Part shown: positions 1-8,804 of the stretch, piece after piece | How positions within the stretch are numbered: position 1 is the stretch's first letter | How the letters are laid out: each line of letters begins with the position of its first letter | Assembly: GCA_026014485.1 (NCBI GenBank) | Contig: JAOZIE010000020.1 | Location: 110,875 to 174,874, forward strand | Reading direction: 5' to 3' | Length of the DNA stretch: 64,000 nt | Source of the DNA: Candidatus Bathyarchaeota archaeon | Lineage (GTDB): Archaea > Thermoproteota > Bathyarchaeia > Bathyarchaeales > Bathycorpusculaceae | Program-made: the position numbers and the translations under genes | Notes under the pieces: generated by a model | What the model saw: only the letters and a program-made list of their open reading frames with translations | What the model was told of the DNA's origin: nothing | Databases searched by the model: none

Positions 1-249
1 TTACCCCGTGGCATCGCCGAAAAAGCTGCAGCTCAGAACATGCTGGGAACCGCCAAGCTCATCATGGAACTCCAAGAGCAACCCGCCAAAATCCGAGACA
101 TGGTCACCACACCCGGCGGCACAACCATCGAAGCCATCTACGAGTTAGAGGGCAGCGAGGTTCGGCAGGCGCTGATGCGGGCGGTGGAGCAGGCGACCAA
201 AAAGAGCGCTTTGATTCGCGAGAAAATCTGCCCCGAAGACAAACGCTAA
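1..249 (+). CDS. proC: Pyrroline-5-carboxylate reductase, C-terminal part (cut by window edge)
   Basis: The reading frame is open from the first base and stops at 247-249, so only the last 82 residues are present. The MVTTPGGTTIEAIYELE stretch matches the conserved signature of P5C reductase dimerisation domains, which reduce pyrroline-5-carboxylate to proline with NAD(P)H. The N-terminal Rossmann domain lies outside the window. It is followed after 35 bases by a HAD phosphatase on the same strand, possibly co-transcribed. The family call is secure; the upstream part cannot be judged. Confidence 0.9.
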   Translation, partial: LPRGIAEKAAAQNMLGTAKLIMELQEQPAKIRDMVTTPGGTTIEAIYELEGSEVRQALMRAVEQATKKSALIREKICPEDKR

Positions 250-284
250 GCAGCAAGGCACACTGAACGTGAGGTTGCGGTTTC

Positions 285-953
285 ATGTTTGAGGCTGTCA
301 TTTTTGACTGGGACGGAACGTTAGCTGACACTAAACAGGCGATTCTGGCATCGTTTCATGGGGCGCTGCGGGCTGTCGCAGACTTGGATGTTTCCGACGA
401 GTTTGTGGAGCGCCGCATAGGCGTGGGTGCAGCGTGGACGTTCAGGGAGATTCTTGACGCCAAAGGGCTACGCTGTAGCGAAGACCTGATTAAGCGTCTG
501 GTCGCCGCGAAAATTCGGGTTGCCCTTGAAAACACCGACAAAGTTCACCTGTTTCCTGGCGCCGTAGACCTGCTGGAGAACCTCCACGGGAAAGCTAAGA
601 TGGGTTTGGCTTCCATGAATAACCGCAAAATAATAGAGTACCTGCTGGCGGTTTTAGGTGTTGATAGATTCTTCAGCGAAGTCGTCACCGTTGATGAGGT
701 GGCTAAATCAAAGCCTGCCCCTGAAATCTTTCTGAAAACCGCGCAGAAACTCGGCAGCAAACCCCAAGACTGTGTGGTGCTTGAGGATTCAATTTTTGGA
801 GTGCAAGCCGCGAAAGCAGCAAACATGAGTTGCATAGCCGTTACTCAGGGTGCCTACAGCGCAGACGAGCTTGCCACGGCGCATCCTGACCTTGTGGTTG
901 GTTCGCTTTGGGAAAACGGTGCGGTTCTGAAGTTTATTCTGAAAGGTAAATGA
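285..953 (+). CDS. HAD-superfamily phosphatase (phosphoglycolate phosphatase/beta-phosphoglucomutase-like)
   Basis: 222 residues. Motif I DWDGTLAD (residues 8-15) carries the nucleophile and general-acid aspartates. Motif II is around SMNN, the motif III lysine is in KSKPAPEIF, and motif IV is VVLEDSIFG. The helical insert between motif I and II is a C1 cap, as in phosphoglycolate phosphatases. The ATG at 285 gives the full Rossmann start. The substrate cannot be read from the sequence; a soluble phosphomonoesterase is expected. A second, only distantly similar HAD protein sits at 1588-2280 on the other strand. Confidence 0.85.
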   Translation: MFEAVIFDWDGTLADTKQAILASFHGALRAVADLDVSDEFVERRIGVGAAWTFREILDAKGLRCSEDLIKRLVAAKIRVALENTDKVHLFPGAVDLLENLHGKAKMGLASMNNRKIIEYLLAVLGVDRFFSEVVTVDEVAKSKPAPEIFLKTAQKLGSKPQDCVVLEDSIFGVQAAKAANMSCIAVTQGAYSADELATAHPDLVVGSLWENGAVLKFILKGK

Positions 954-1120
954 TGTGTATTCCCGTGGAACGTAGCTGGATGGTTGTTTAGCCTTTTCTT
1001 TTCAGTTGCTGCTTTCGTGTTGGTGTACCGTTGCAGTCACATAGCTTTAAGAATTTTCAAAACGAATTTACTTCTTGAGAGATAGTAGTCGGCATTTTAG
1101 CACAGTTAATCGAGGAAAAA

Positions 1121-1396
1121 GTGAGAAGGCTCATGTTAAGTGATATGCTAGAACTCAAAAACCTAAAGCCGCGGCAATTCCAAGTGTTTTTCCTACGGAA
1201 CGATGACAGCCAAGCGGTCGAAGTTCATGAAACAGGACGAGTGGATTTCATAACGGTGCAGCAACATCTTGAACGGGGCGAATCGGTTTTCATAACTAGC
1301 AAAGAATCTCAGAAGGTACCAACGCCCCCGCAGAAGAAACCTCGTCCAAGCGTGAAGAGTCGGCTGGTGACCGCGTTCTACTTCGACAAAACATAG
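1121..1396 (+). CDS. Small uncharacterised protein with basic Pro/Lys tail
   Basis: 91 codons from GTG 1121, with a purine-rich CGAGG five to nine bases upstream; ATG 1133 is an equally possible start. The first 60 residues look like a compact alpha/beta domain (LKPRQFQVFFLRNDDSQAVEVHE). The last 30 are a Pro/Lys/Arg-rich tail that could bind nucleic acid. An AT-rich TATA-like tract (CTTTAAGAA) lies near 1045-1055. I do not recognise the family. Codon usage and the independent promoter argue for a real gene, but it could be a lineage-specific orphan. Confidence 0.5.
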   Translation: MRRLMLSDMLELKNLKPRQFQVFFLRNDDSQAVEVHETGRVDFITVQQHLERGESVFITSKESQKVPTPPQKKPRPSVKSRLVTAFYFDKT

Positions 1397-1587
1397 CCTC
1401 GTCGATTTTGTGTGGCGTGCATCCTGTAGATTCCTCTTCCTCCCCTCTCTCCTCCTTCGAATTTTTCGGGTGCACGCCGCTCCCACTTACAGCAACAAGT
1501 CTGTTTTTGGAAAAAGTTTGACGTGGCGTTTTTCCGTTGAATCAACGCTCCGTGACGTTGTTGGCTTTGAAAGAGAAAAAGATGTAG

Positions 1588-2280
1588 TTAGGCAGCCGTG
1601 TTCGGGGCTTTGTTTAGGCTTTCAATCAGGATGGGTAGGTCCGTTATGGAAGTTATGACGTAGTTTGCGCCTTGAGCAACTAACTGTTTTTGGGTGGACA
1701 TTCCCGTTGTCAAACCGACTCCGATTGCCTTGATTTCTTTGGCAGCCTGCATGTCTTCGATGCTGTCCCCGACAACAACCGTCTCATCTGCCGTTACGCC
1801 TAGGGCTTCCAGCGCAGCAACACAGTGCTCGGGGTCAGGCTTTACTTTTGTCACTTTGTTACGTGAGATTAATGCGTCAAAGAACTCTGCAATCCTGAAG
1901 CGTTCAAGGATTTTCTTGGTGGCATTTTCGCCGTTTATTGTGCAAACCGCAATTTTCAGCCCCTTTTTCCTGAGCGTTTTAAGGGTCTCCACGGCTCCGG
2001 GAAGCAAGCTGGTTAGGGAGGCGGCTTCTAACTCGTGTTTCTCCGCGATTTGCATGACCTCCTTGCGGATTTCCTCCATAGCCGCAGGTTTCCCGTTCTT
2101 GACCATCACCAACTCGGTTTTTTTAAGCATGTCAAATATGGTTTCTTTTGCGGATATCACGGAGGCTGGAACGCCCATTTTCATAAGGTAGCCTCGGGCT
2201 TCCGCGCGGACCGTTTTGTAGTCTAGGTTGAAGGCTGCGATTGTTCCGTCTAAGTCGAATATGGCTGCTTTTATGGTCAA
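1588..2280 (-). CDS. HAD-superfamily hydrolase
   Basis: 230 residues. Motif I FDLDGTIA (residues 8-15), motif II CTINGEN, motif III lysine in KVKPDPEHC, and motif IV VVVGDSIEDMQAAKE are all intact, so it should be an active Mg-dependent phosphatase. The cap is helical (C1). It is a monocistronic minus-strand gene converging with the 1121-1396 gene. It shares the fold but not close sequence with the HAD protein at 285-953. The physiological substrate is unknown; phosphoglycolate or a nucleotide monophosphate would be typical. Confidence 0.85.
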   Translation of the reverse strand: MTIKAAIFDLDGTIAAFNLDYKTVRAEARGYLMKMGVPASVISAKETIFDMLKKTELVMVKNGKPAAMEEIRKEVMQIAEKHELEAASLTSLLPGAVETLKTLRKKGLKIAVCTINGENATKKILERFRIAEFFDALISRNKVTKVKPDPEHCVAALEALGVTADETVVVGDSIEDMQAAKEIKAIGVGLTTGMSTQKQLVAQGANYVITSITDLPILIESLNKAPNTAA

Positions 2281-2599
2281 GATTTTTCACTCTCAGAGGA
2301 TTGGAATTTAAAGCTGCATAAGCAGTTTGCGGATAAAAGATATACTTTGTGGTAAAAGTGGCTTCTGTTGATTCTCGGTTGATTCAGCTTTGCTTGGGGT
2401 TTTTTTGGTGTTTAGGTTTTTTGCTTTACCGTTTTGCACCTGATGGACGTTTGTTTATGTTTTCGCTGATAAGGTATTTATATGATTGGAATGTTGTGGA
2501 GTAGGTGTACAGTTGAACGAATTAATTGGTGGAAGATGCAAAAATGAATGCTAGCTCTGGATGTTTCAGGAACCAAAATTTGGCTGAAGGTGAGCAATT
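2281..2599. promoter_or_regulatory. Divergent intergenic region with promoter for the 2600 gene
   Basis: 319 bases between divergent genes. A TATA-like TATTTATATG lies at 2475-2484, which predicts a plus-strand transcript starting near 2508 and a leader of about 90 bases. A purine-rich GAAGGTGAG precedes ATG 2600. No convincing ORF or stable hairpin was seen in the leader. Confidence 0.45.
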
Positions 2600-3268
2600 A
2601 TGAAGGTAGCCATATCCTGGACAGGCGGAAAAGACTCTGCCTTAGCCTGCATAAAAGCCCAAAAAAGCCACGAAGTCGCATTATTCGTTAACTTCCGATG
2701 GGACAAACCCTCCCTCTCCCACCCGATGGCTATAGCCAAATTACAGTCCGAAGCCGTAAACAAACCGTTTCTCTGGGAAAGAGTACAAGACCCCTATTTA
2801 GAATCATACCGACTCTCTATTCTCTACCTCAAAAACAAATGCGGCATAGACGCAATCGTCACCGGAGACATCACCGTAGATGCCTTCCACGGCAAATGGA
2901 TAGACGAAGTCTGTAAAGACACCGGCGTCCAAGTTATCAAGCCTCTGTGGGAAAAAGACCGCACCACGCTGATGGAGGACTTGCTGGAAAGCAAACTGAA
3001 AGTAACTCTCACATGCGTCAAGGAACCTTGGTTTACAGAAGACTGGCTTGGACGAACCATCGACGAAAAATGCTACCAAGACCTCCAAGAATTACACAAG
3101 AAAAACGGCGTAGACATCTGCGGGGAATTCGGGGAATACCACACCATGGTTATGGACGCGCCGTTCTTCACCAAGACCATTCATATGCCCTCTTTTACCA
3201 AGATGAAAACCGAAAACGGCTTCATCATGGAACCAACTGGGCTCTCCCTAAAACCAAAACCCGCCTAA
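2600..3268 (+). CDS. Dph6-like ATP pyrophosphatase (diphthine-ammonia ligase family)
   Basis: 222 residues. The N-terminal PP-loop SWTGGKDSALAC (residues 5-16) binds ATP, with Thr in place of the more usual Ser of SGGKDS. The later GDITVDAFHGKWIDEVC and CGEFGEYHTMV segments are those of the archaeal/eukaryal Dph6 family, which adenylates and amidates diphthine on elongation factor 2. Length fits the family. A role in diphthamide synthesis is inferred from family membership; related proteins have other or unknown amidation roles. The Cys-rich gene follows after five bases, so they probably form one transcript. Confidence 0.75.
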   Translation: MKVAISWTGGKDSALACIKAQKSHEVALFVNFRWDKPSLSHPMAIAKLQSEAVNKPFLWERVQDPYLESYRLSILYLKNKCGIDAIVTGDITVDAFHGKWIDEVCKDTGVQVIKPLWEKDRTTLMEDLLESKLKVTLTCVKEPWFTEDWLGRTIDEKCYQDLQELHKKNGVDICGEFGEYHTMVMDAPFFTKTIHMPSFTKMKTENGFIMEPTGLSLKPKPA

Positions 3269-3273
3269 AGGAG

Positions 3274-3561
3274 GTGAACGAAGCGAAAACAGAAACTTGC
3301 AGAGACTGCGCAAACCTCGACGACCGCCGAGACATAGAAGGCGTTGCAATATGCGCCATGCACCACGGCCCCAGCGTCTGCTGCCAAGAATTCACACCCA
3401 AAAACGCAAATGTGAACGCCGACCGAATCGACCAAAAATTCTGTCTGAACTGCGCTAACTTTGAAGAAATCGCTGGAATCCCCGTATGCGCCAGAGACCA
3501 TCGACCGGGCATCGCCTGTGGAGCGTTCAGACGGTTAGAGGCCGAAGTAGCAGCCGTATAA
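3274..3561 (+). CDS. Small protein with two tandem four-cysteine modules
   Basis: 95 codons if GTG 3274 is the start. No ATG exists in this frame near here, and the AAAGGAGG just before it overlaps the start, so initiation is not certain. Two copies of one module are visible: CRDCANL...VAICAMHHGPSVCCQEF and CLNCANF...IPVCARDHRPGIACGAF. Each supplies four spaced cysteines plus a histidine pair or single histidine, consistent with zinc or Fe-S binding. Five bases separate it from the Dph6-like gene, suggesting translational coupling. Function is unknown. Confidence 0.6.
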   Translation: MNEAKTETCRDCANLDDRRDIEGVAICAMHHGPSVCCQEFTPKNANVNADRIDQKFCLNCANFEEIAGIPVCARDHRPGIACGAFRRLEAEVAAV

Positions 3562-3905
3562 TCGAAAAATATCCTGTCGACTCCGAAAAGGGGAAATGAC
3601 TGGGTACTCTGCCCTTCCAGTGGTTAAGCGGCTAAAGAAACCTTTAGGTATGCTTACTTAGGCTTCTCTTTCGTTTGTTCTCTGCGGCTTTTAAATTGTT
3701 GTTACTGCATTGTGGGACAACAAACAATTAAGACGCTAAATACGCCTGATTCTTTGATAGCTTACGCGCACCCACATGCAGAAGGTTATCTTGAGCTTTA
3801 GTGGGTGTTCGTCTAAGTATTACATCATCAGACAGTTACTAAGAATGCATAAGCTTTTAATTTCTGCAGTCCACCGACCCCTACCAGTAGAAGGTTAACA
3901 GCAAA
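3562..3905. promoter_or_regulatory. Intergenic region with promoter of the ACD-GNAT gene
   Basis: 344 bases. A TATA-like CTTTTAATTT lies at 3854-3863, about 45 bases before ATG 3906, giving a short leader with GAAGGT as a weak ribosome-binding site. Nothing else was recognised in the upstream 280 bases. Confidence 0.5.
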
Positions 3906-6746
3906 ATGGGTACCTTAAACCTTGACAAAGTTTTCAATCCTCAAAGCGTAGCTATTATAGGCGCAAGTGACGCTGAAGGCTCCGTCGGATACGCCATAGT
4001 GAAAAACTTCACTCGACTCGGTTACGCAGGTAAAGTTTACTTTGTTAACATACGTAAACCCGAAATTCTTGGAACAAAAACCTATCCCTCCATAGCCGCC
4101 ATTCCTGAACCGGTAGATTTAGCCATGATTGCCACTCCCGCTAAGACGGTTCCCGATGTGGTTGAGGAGTGCGGAAAGGCAGGCGTCAAAGGCGCCATCA
4201 TCGTTTCCGCGGGCTTCAAAGAGACTGGTCCTGCAGGTAAAGCTCTTGAAGAGAAAATCCTGGGTCTCGCCCGAAAATATAACATACGCATTGTGGGTCC
4301 AAACTGTATCGGCATAATTCGCCCCCGCATAAACCTTAACGCCACCTTCGTGGATAAGGTTCCCAAGTCAGGTAACATCGCGTTTCTCAGCCAAAGCGGC
4401 GCGTTAGGCTCAGCTATCCTTGACTGGGCAATTCATGAGAACATCGGTTTTAGCAACTTTGTCTCTGTCGGCAGCATGATCGATGTGGACTTCGGCGACC
4501 TCATAGACTACTTTGGCATGGACCCCAAAACCAAAAGCATACTTATGTACGTGGAAGGCATAACGGAAGCCCGCAAATTCATGAGTGCCGCCCGCCACTT
4601 CGCCCGCACCAAACCCATAGTTGTTGTGAAGTCAGGCAGATTCAGCGAAAGCGCCAAAGCAGCAGCCTCTCACACGGGGTCTCTGTCTGGTGAAGACGCA
4701 ATTTACGATGCCGCCTTCAAGCGTGCAGGTATCGTTCGCGTGGAGGAGATTGCTGACCTTTTCAATGCCGCAGAGGTTTTGGGCACGCAGCCCCTGCCTA
4801 AAGGACCCAACCTTGCAATAATCACGAATGCTGGCGGACCTGGTGTGATGACAACCGACGCTTTGATTGCGCGGGGCGGAAAACTGGCTAAGCTCAGCCA
4901 GAAAACGTTGGATTCACTTAACGCTGTTTTGCCTCATTTCTGGAGCCATGGAAACCCCATTGATGTTTTGGGAGACGCCAAAGCTGACCGCTATAAAGCC
5001 GCCGTGGAAGCGTGCCTAAACGACCCAAATATCGACGGTATCTTGGTGATTTTTACGCAGCAGGCGGTTTCTGAGTCGGTTGAAATAGCCAAGAGCCTTG
5101 TGGATTTGGTCAAGAGTAAATCGTACCAAAACAAAACTATCCTCACCAGCTTCATGGGGTATGGCGCCGTGCAGGAAGCCAACAGCCTTCTGAATGCAAA
5201 TAATATTCCCACTTACGGGACGCCTGAGCAGGCAGTTAAAACCTACATGACTATGTACCAGTATCAACGCAACGTGGAGCTCATTTATGAGACGCCTGAG
5301 GAACTTGCTGTTGACACCCCGCCTAAACGTCCCATAAACGTCATTTTGCGGAATGCTGCTTTCGAAGACCGCGAAGTGCTAACCGAAGACGAAGCCAAAA
5401 AAATCCTCAAGTACTACAACTTCCCCGTTGTCAAAACCGCAGCCGCCAACAACGTTGAAGAAGCCGTAGCTTACGCGCAGCAGATGGGTTTCCCCGTGGT
5501 GATAAAGATTCTTTCGCCCCAAATCATCCACAAAAGCGATGTAGGCGGCGTAATCCTCAACGTACAAAACCCTGAAGAAGTGCGCAAGGCGTTTGAAGCT
5601 CTGATCCAGCGGGCAACCGCCTTCAACCCCAACGCCCAGATAATCGGCGTTACCGTTCAGCCGATGGTTCAGAAGAAGGGCTACGAAATCATAATCGGCG
5701 GAAAAACCGACCCTATTTTTGGGCCTGTGGTGCTTTTCGGTATGGGCGGCGTCGGCGTGGAACTCTTCAAAGACTACTCCATGGGGCTTCCTCCATTGAA
5801 CACTACACTGATTCGGCGGATGATGGAGGAAACAAAAATCTACAAGCTCCTCAAAGGCTACCGCGGTTCCCCGCCAGCTGACCTAAAGAAGCTTGAAGAG
5901 ACCCTGCTGCTTTTCTCGCAGTTGCTCACGGATTTCCCCCAGATAAAAGAAATCGACATCAACCCGCTTCTGGTAAACGAGAAAGAAGTTTGCATACTGG
6001 ACGCGCGGGTCGTTATAGACAAAGCCAGCATCTGCAAAACCTTCGAGCCGCATGAGCATCTTGTGATTAGCCCTTACCCAAAAAAAGACGAAAAACTGTG
6101 GACCCTAAAAAACGGGCAAGACGTGCTGCTAAGACCCATAAAACCTGAAGATGAACCCATGTGGCTGGACATGTTCAGAAGCTTCAGCGAAGAATCCATC
6201 CGCTACCGCTTCTTCCAGATGCTTAAAGATACCCCGCATGAAATCCGCGTGCGCTACTGCAACATTGACTACGACCGAGAAGTAGCCATCGTAGCTGAAC
6301 TCTTAGAGGAGGGACGCCGCAAAATCTTAGGCGTCAGCCGAGTCAGCATAGAGCCCGATGGCAAAAGCGGTGAAATAGCCTTCGTAGTCGGTGACAGATG
6401 GCAGAACTTGGGCTTGGGAACCAAACTGGTGGATTACTGTTTGGACATTGCCGTAGGAATGGGGGTCGAAAACGTTTACGCCATCATGCTTCCAGACAAC
6501 TACCGTGCATTAAGCTTAACCAAAAAGATGGGTTTCGACCTAGAATACCTTGGCGACGGAACCGTGAAGGGCAACTTAAGCCTCAAAGATGAGCAGTTGG
6601 ATCCACGGTGTTTTCTGCCTAAACCCGACTTTGAACCCCCCTCAGAACTGCCCGAAGAAAAAGGAAAACCTTCCGCTTCTCCCCCTAAAGAAACGGTTTT
6701 CGTAGAAAGAAAAAAGGAAGCCGAGGTTGCTTCAGCCTCAGCTTGA
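3906..6746 (+). CDS. ADP-forming acyl/acetyl-CoA synthetase (alpha+beta fused) with C-terminal GNAT domain
   Basis: 946 residues. Residues 1-470 are the CoA-binding and CoA-ligase domains of the alpha subunit. The phosphorylated catalytic histidine is present as His256 in SHTGSLSGED. Residues about 480-720 are the ATP-grasp beta subunit (VIKILSPQIIHKSDVGGV; GFGG-like FGMGGVGVE; EIDINPLLV). Residues about 735-905 are a GNAT acetyltransferase with an acetyl-CoA loop (RWQNLGLGTKL). A low-complexity Pro/Glu/Lys tail follows. The synthetase makes ATP from acyl-CoA, ADP and phosphate. The same order is known in Pat-type protein lysine acetyltransferases (YfiQ), where the synthetase part is degenerate; here it looks catalytic. 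It stands alone, with the hydrogenase genes convergent downstream. Confidence 0.88.
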   Translation: MGTLNLDKVFNPQSVAIIGASDAEGSVGYAIVKNFTRLGYAGKVYFVNIRKPEILGTKTYPSIAAIPEPVDLAMIATPAKTVPDVVEECGKAGVKGAIIVSAGFKETGPAGKALEEKILGLARKYNIRIVGPNCIGIIRPRINLNATFVDKVPKSGNIAFLSQSGALGSAILDWAIHENIGFSNFVSVGSMIDVDFGDLIDYFGMDPKTKSILMYVEGITEARKFMSAARHFARTKPIVVVKSGRFSESAKAAASHTGSLSGEDAIYDAAFKRAGIVRVEEIADLFNAAEVLGTQPLPKGPNLAIITNAGGPGVMTTDALIARGGKLAKLSQKTLDSLNAVLPHFWSHGNPIDVLGDAKADRYKAAVEACLNDPNIDGILVIFTQQAVSESVEIAKSLVDLVKSKSYQNKTILTSFMGYGAVQEANSLLNANNIPTYGTPEQAVKTYMTMYQYQRNVELIYETPEELAVDTPPKRPINVILRNAAFEDREVLTEDEAKKILKYYNFPVVKTAAANNVEEAVAYAQQMGFPVVIKILSPQIIHKSDVGGVILNVQNPEEVRKAFEALIQRATAFNPNAQIIGVTVQPMVQKKGYEIIIGGKTDPIFGPVVLFGMGGVGVELFKDYSMGLPPLNTTLIRRMMEETKIYKLLKGYRGSPPADLKKLEETLLLFSQLLTDFPQIKEIDINPLLVNEKEVCILDARVVIDKASICKTFEPHEHLVISPYPKKDEKLWTLKNGQDVLLRPIKPEDEPMWLDMFRSFSEESIRYRFFQMLKDTPHEIRVRYCNIDYDREVAIVAELLEEGRRKILGVSRVSIEPDGKSGEIAFVVGDRWQNLGLGTKLVDYCLDIAVGMGVENVYAIMLPDNYRALSLTKKMGFDLEYLGDGTVKGNLSLKDEQLDPRCFLPKPDFEPPSELPEEKGKPSASPPKETVFVERKKEAEVASASA

Positions 6747-6756
6747 TGTGTTTTCT

Positions 6757-8067
6757 TTAAACAGGGCGCATTTTGACGGCGTGCGTTGAACATGAGATGC
6801 AGGGGTCGTAGGCTCGTACCAGCATCTCCAAGGTTAACTCAATTTCTTTTTCAGTTTTCTCAAGTAACGTTGGCACCAGTGTTTTCATGTCTAAGTCGAT
6901 GTTGCCGTGGTTCTGGTTCGTTGGGATAACGCAGTTTGCTTTCGTGCAGACTCCCTTAGAGTTGTAGGTGTAGTCGTGGAACAGTATGCCTCTGGGGACT
7001 TCTACAGCGCTTACGCCGTGTCCCGCCTTGGGCTTCACTTCTGGTCTAAAGTAGTCTGACTGAGCCTTCAAACCGTCGGCTTCCAACTCGTTTATGAGGC
7101 GAATTGAATCCTCCACACTGTGAACTACTTCAACAAGCTGCGCCACGCTATTCATAAACGGGTTATGGCACACAGGCTTTAACCCGAACATACCCGCAAC
7201 TTCCTTTGCCAACGGAGAGAGCTTGTCATAGTTGAGGTTAACTCTGGCGAGGGCGCCCACCATGTAGGAGCTGCGGGCGTGTTTTGCCCATTTCGCCGTG
7301 GAAGTCGGCACAATATACTCATTGGTGAACGAGAGGTACTCGTTGACTGGTGCCGTGCCCGTGTCTGTTGAAGCAAGTTGCCCATCGTACAGCGCATACT
7401 CGTCGGGGCTGGTTAGACCGATAAACTCCGTTTCCCTAGTAAAATCAGGCAACTTGCCAGCCACAGACTTCACCAGCTTCGCAGCAGCCTGCAGGTCGGG
7501 AACGGCATCTTGAAGCATCTTTCGGAGCTCAGACAACTCACTTTTTGAGGGTATCTTTGAGAAGCCGCCGGGAATTAGCCTTTGAGGATGTGTTGTTCTT
7601 CCACAGAGGCGTCTTGACATTTCGTTGGCGGTTCTGTGCAGACGCAGAACCATTTTGACTTCTTCTGGATTCGACTTCGCCAAAGGAATAACTGAGCCCA
7701 CGCCCATCAAGTCGGGCAGAACCAGAAATCCAACGTGCAGAATGTGGCTCTGCATGTTTTCCGCGTGTAACGCCAGTTTTCTCAGCTTCAGGTCCTGTTG
7801 GCTTATGGTGATGTCCATGGCTGCTTCTGTGGCTTTCAGAGAAGCTAACGTGTGTCCTATGCTGCAGATGCCGCAGATTCTTGAGGTGATGTGGTGTAGC
7901 TCATTCCAGTGCCTCCCAACCACCATAGCCTCAAAGAATCTGGGCGCCTCGGAAACTTGCCACTCACATTTTTCCACGGTTCCTTTTTTCACGTTCACGT
8001 AGATGTTGCCGTGCCCTTCCACTCTGGTCAGGTGGTGCACTTCTATGTTCCTGTCTTGTTTGTTCAT
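6757..8067 (-). CDS. hydA: Group 3b [NiFe] hydrogenase large (alpha) subunit
   Basis: About 436 residues from ATG 8067. I chose this start because AGGAGG sits eight bases upstream and the ATG overlaps the TGA of the preceding gene (ATGA). The nickel ligands are in RICGICSIGH near the N-terminus and DPCISCSTH at the C-terminus, followed by a short tail (AVKMRPV) that a maturation protease would remove. It forms the H2-active site of a cytoplasmic NAD(P)-linked (sulf)hydrogenase with the two upstream genes. Gene order beta-gamma-delta-alpha matches Pyrococcus soluble hydrogenase operons. Confidence 0.92.
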   Translation of the reverse strand: MNKQDRNIEVHHLTRVEGHGNIYVNVKKGTVEKCEWQVSEAPRFFEAMVVGRHWNELHHITSRICGICSIGHTLASLKATEAAMDITISQQDLKLRKLALHAENMQSHILHVGFLVLPDLMGVGSVIPLAKSNPEEVKMVLRLHRTANEMSRRLCGRTTHPQRLIPGGFSKIPSKSELSELRKMLQDAVPDLQAAAKLVKSVAGKLPDFTRETEFIGLTSPDEYALYDGQLASTDTGTAPVNEYLSFTNEYIVPTSTAKWAKHARSSYMVGALARVNLNYDKLSPLAKEVAGMFGLKPVCHNPFMNSVAQLVEVVHSVEDSIRLINELEADGLKAQSDYFRPEVKPKAGHGVSAVEVPRGILFHDYTYNSKGVCTKANCVIPTNQNHGNIDLDMKTLVPTLLEKTEKEIELTLEMLVRAYDPCISCSTHAVKMRPV

Positions 8068-8804
8068 CTTTTTGCCTCCTGCCAACCAAAATACATCTTA
8101 AACTTGCCAATTGCGTCATCAACCGTTAAGCCATACTTGATGAGGATTTCTTTTTGGCTGTTCTCGTTGGGGTTATCCACTAAGCCTCGGCATCCCCAGC
8201 AAACGGTTCCCTCATTCACACAGCAACTGTCGCAGCCTGCTCTGGTGACGGGTCCCACGCAGAACTCTCCCCGCTCAAAAGCGCAGACGTTCTCGTTTTT
8301 CTTGCATTCCACGCACACGGGGTATGTGGGGATGTCGGGTCGTTTGCCCATCAGAAGAGACTTCACCACTTGCAGGAACTCTTTTTGGTTAATTGGGCAG
8401 CCGTGAACGTAGGCATCTACCTTCACTACGGCGTCTATGGGTCTGGCTGCGTAGGTGTCAAACAGTTTGGCTTGTTCCCCGTAGACCGTTTTTCTAACTT
8501 GGTCTAGATCTTTGTAGTTTCTTAGGCTGTTTATGCCGCCGATGGTGGCGCATGAGCCGATGGCGACCACGATTTTAGCGTTACTTCTGATTTGCTTGAG
8601 TCTTTCTTCATCCTGCAGCCGCGTGCATGACCCCTCCACGAACGCTATGTCGTAGTCGTCGCTTTGCTCCTTCATAACCTCACGGAAACTTACCACCTCA
8701 ACCTGTCCAAGCAGAGCGAGAAGCTCCTCCTCCAAGTTTGCAACTTGAAGCTGGTCTCCCTCACAACCTGCAAAGTCAAAGAACGCTACTTTCGGCTTCA
8801 TCAC
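8064..8804 (-). CDS. hydD: Group 3b [NiFe] hydrogenase small (delta) subunit
   Basis: 246 residues. The proximal cluster motif DFAGCEGDQLQ (residues 11-21) and the VEGSC, AIGSCATIGG and VHGCP segments are those of the hydrogenase small subunit. The C-terminal half has CVECKKNENVC and further cysteines (CVGPVTRAGCDSCC, CWGCRG) for medial and distal 4Fe-4S clusters. It passes electrons between the NiFe site and the Fe-S/flavin subunit. It overlaps both neighbours by four bases, so it is translationally coupled within a three-gene operon. Confidence 0.92.
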   Translation of the reverse strand: MMKPKVAFFDFAGCEGDQLQVANLEEELLALLGQVEVVSFREVMKEQSDDYDIAFVEGSCTRLQDEERLKQIRSNAKIVVAIGSCATIGGINSLRNYKDLDQVRKTVYGEQAKLFDTYAARPIDAVVKVDAYVHGCPINQKEFLQVVKSLLMGKRPDIPTYPVCVECKKNENVCAFERGEFCVGPVTRAGCDSCCVNEGTVCWGCRGLVDNPNENSQKEILIKYGLTVDDAIGKFKMYFGWQEAKR

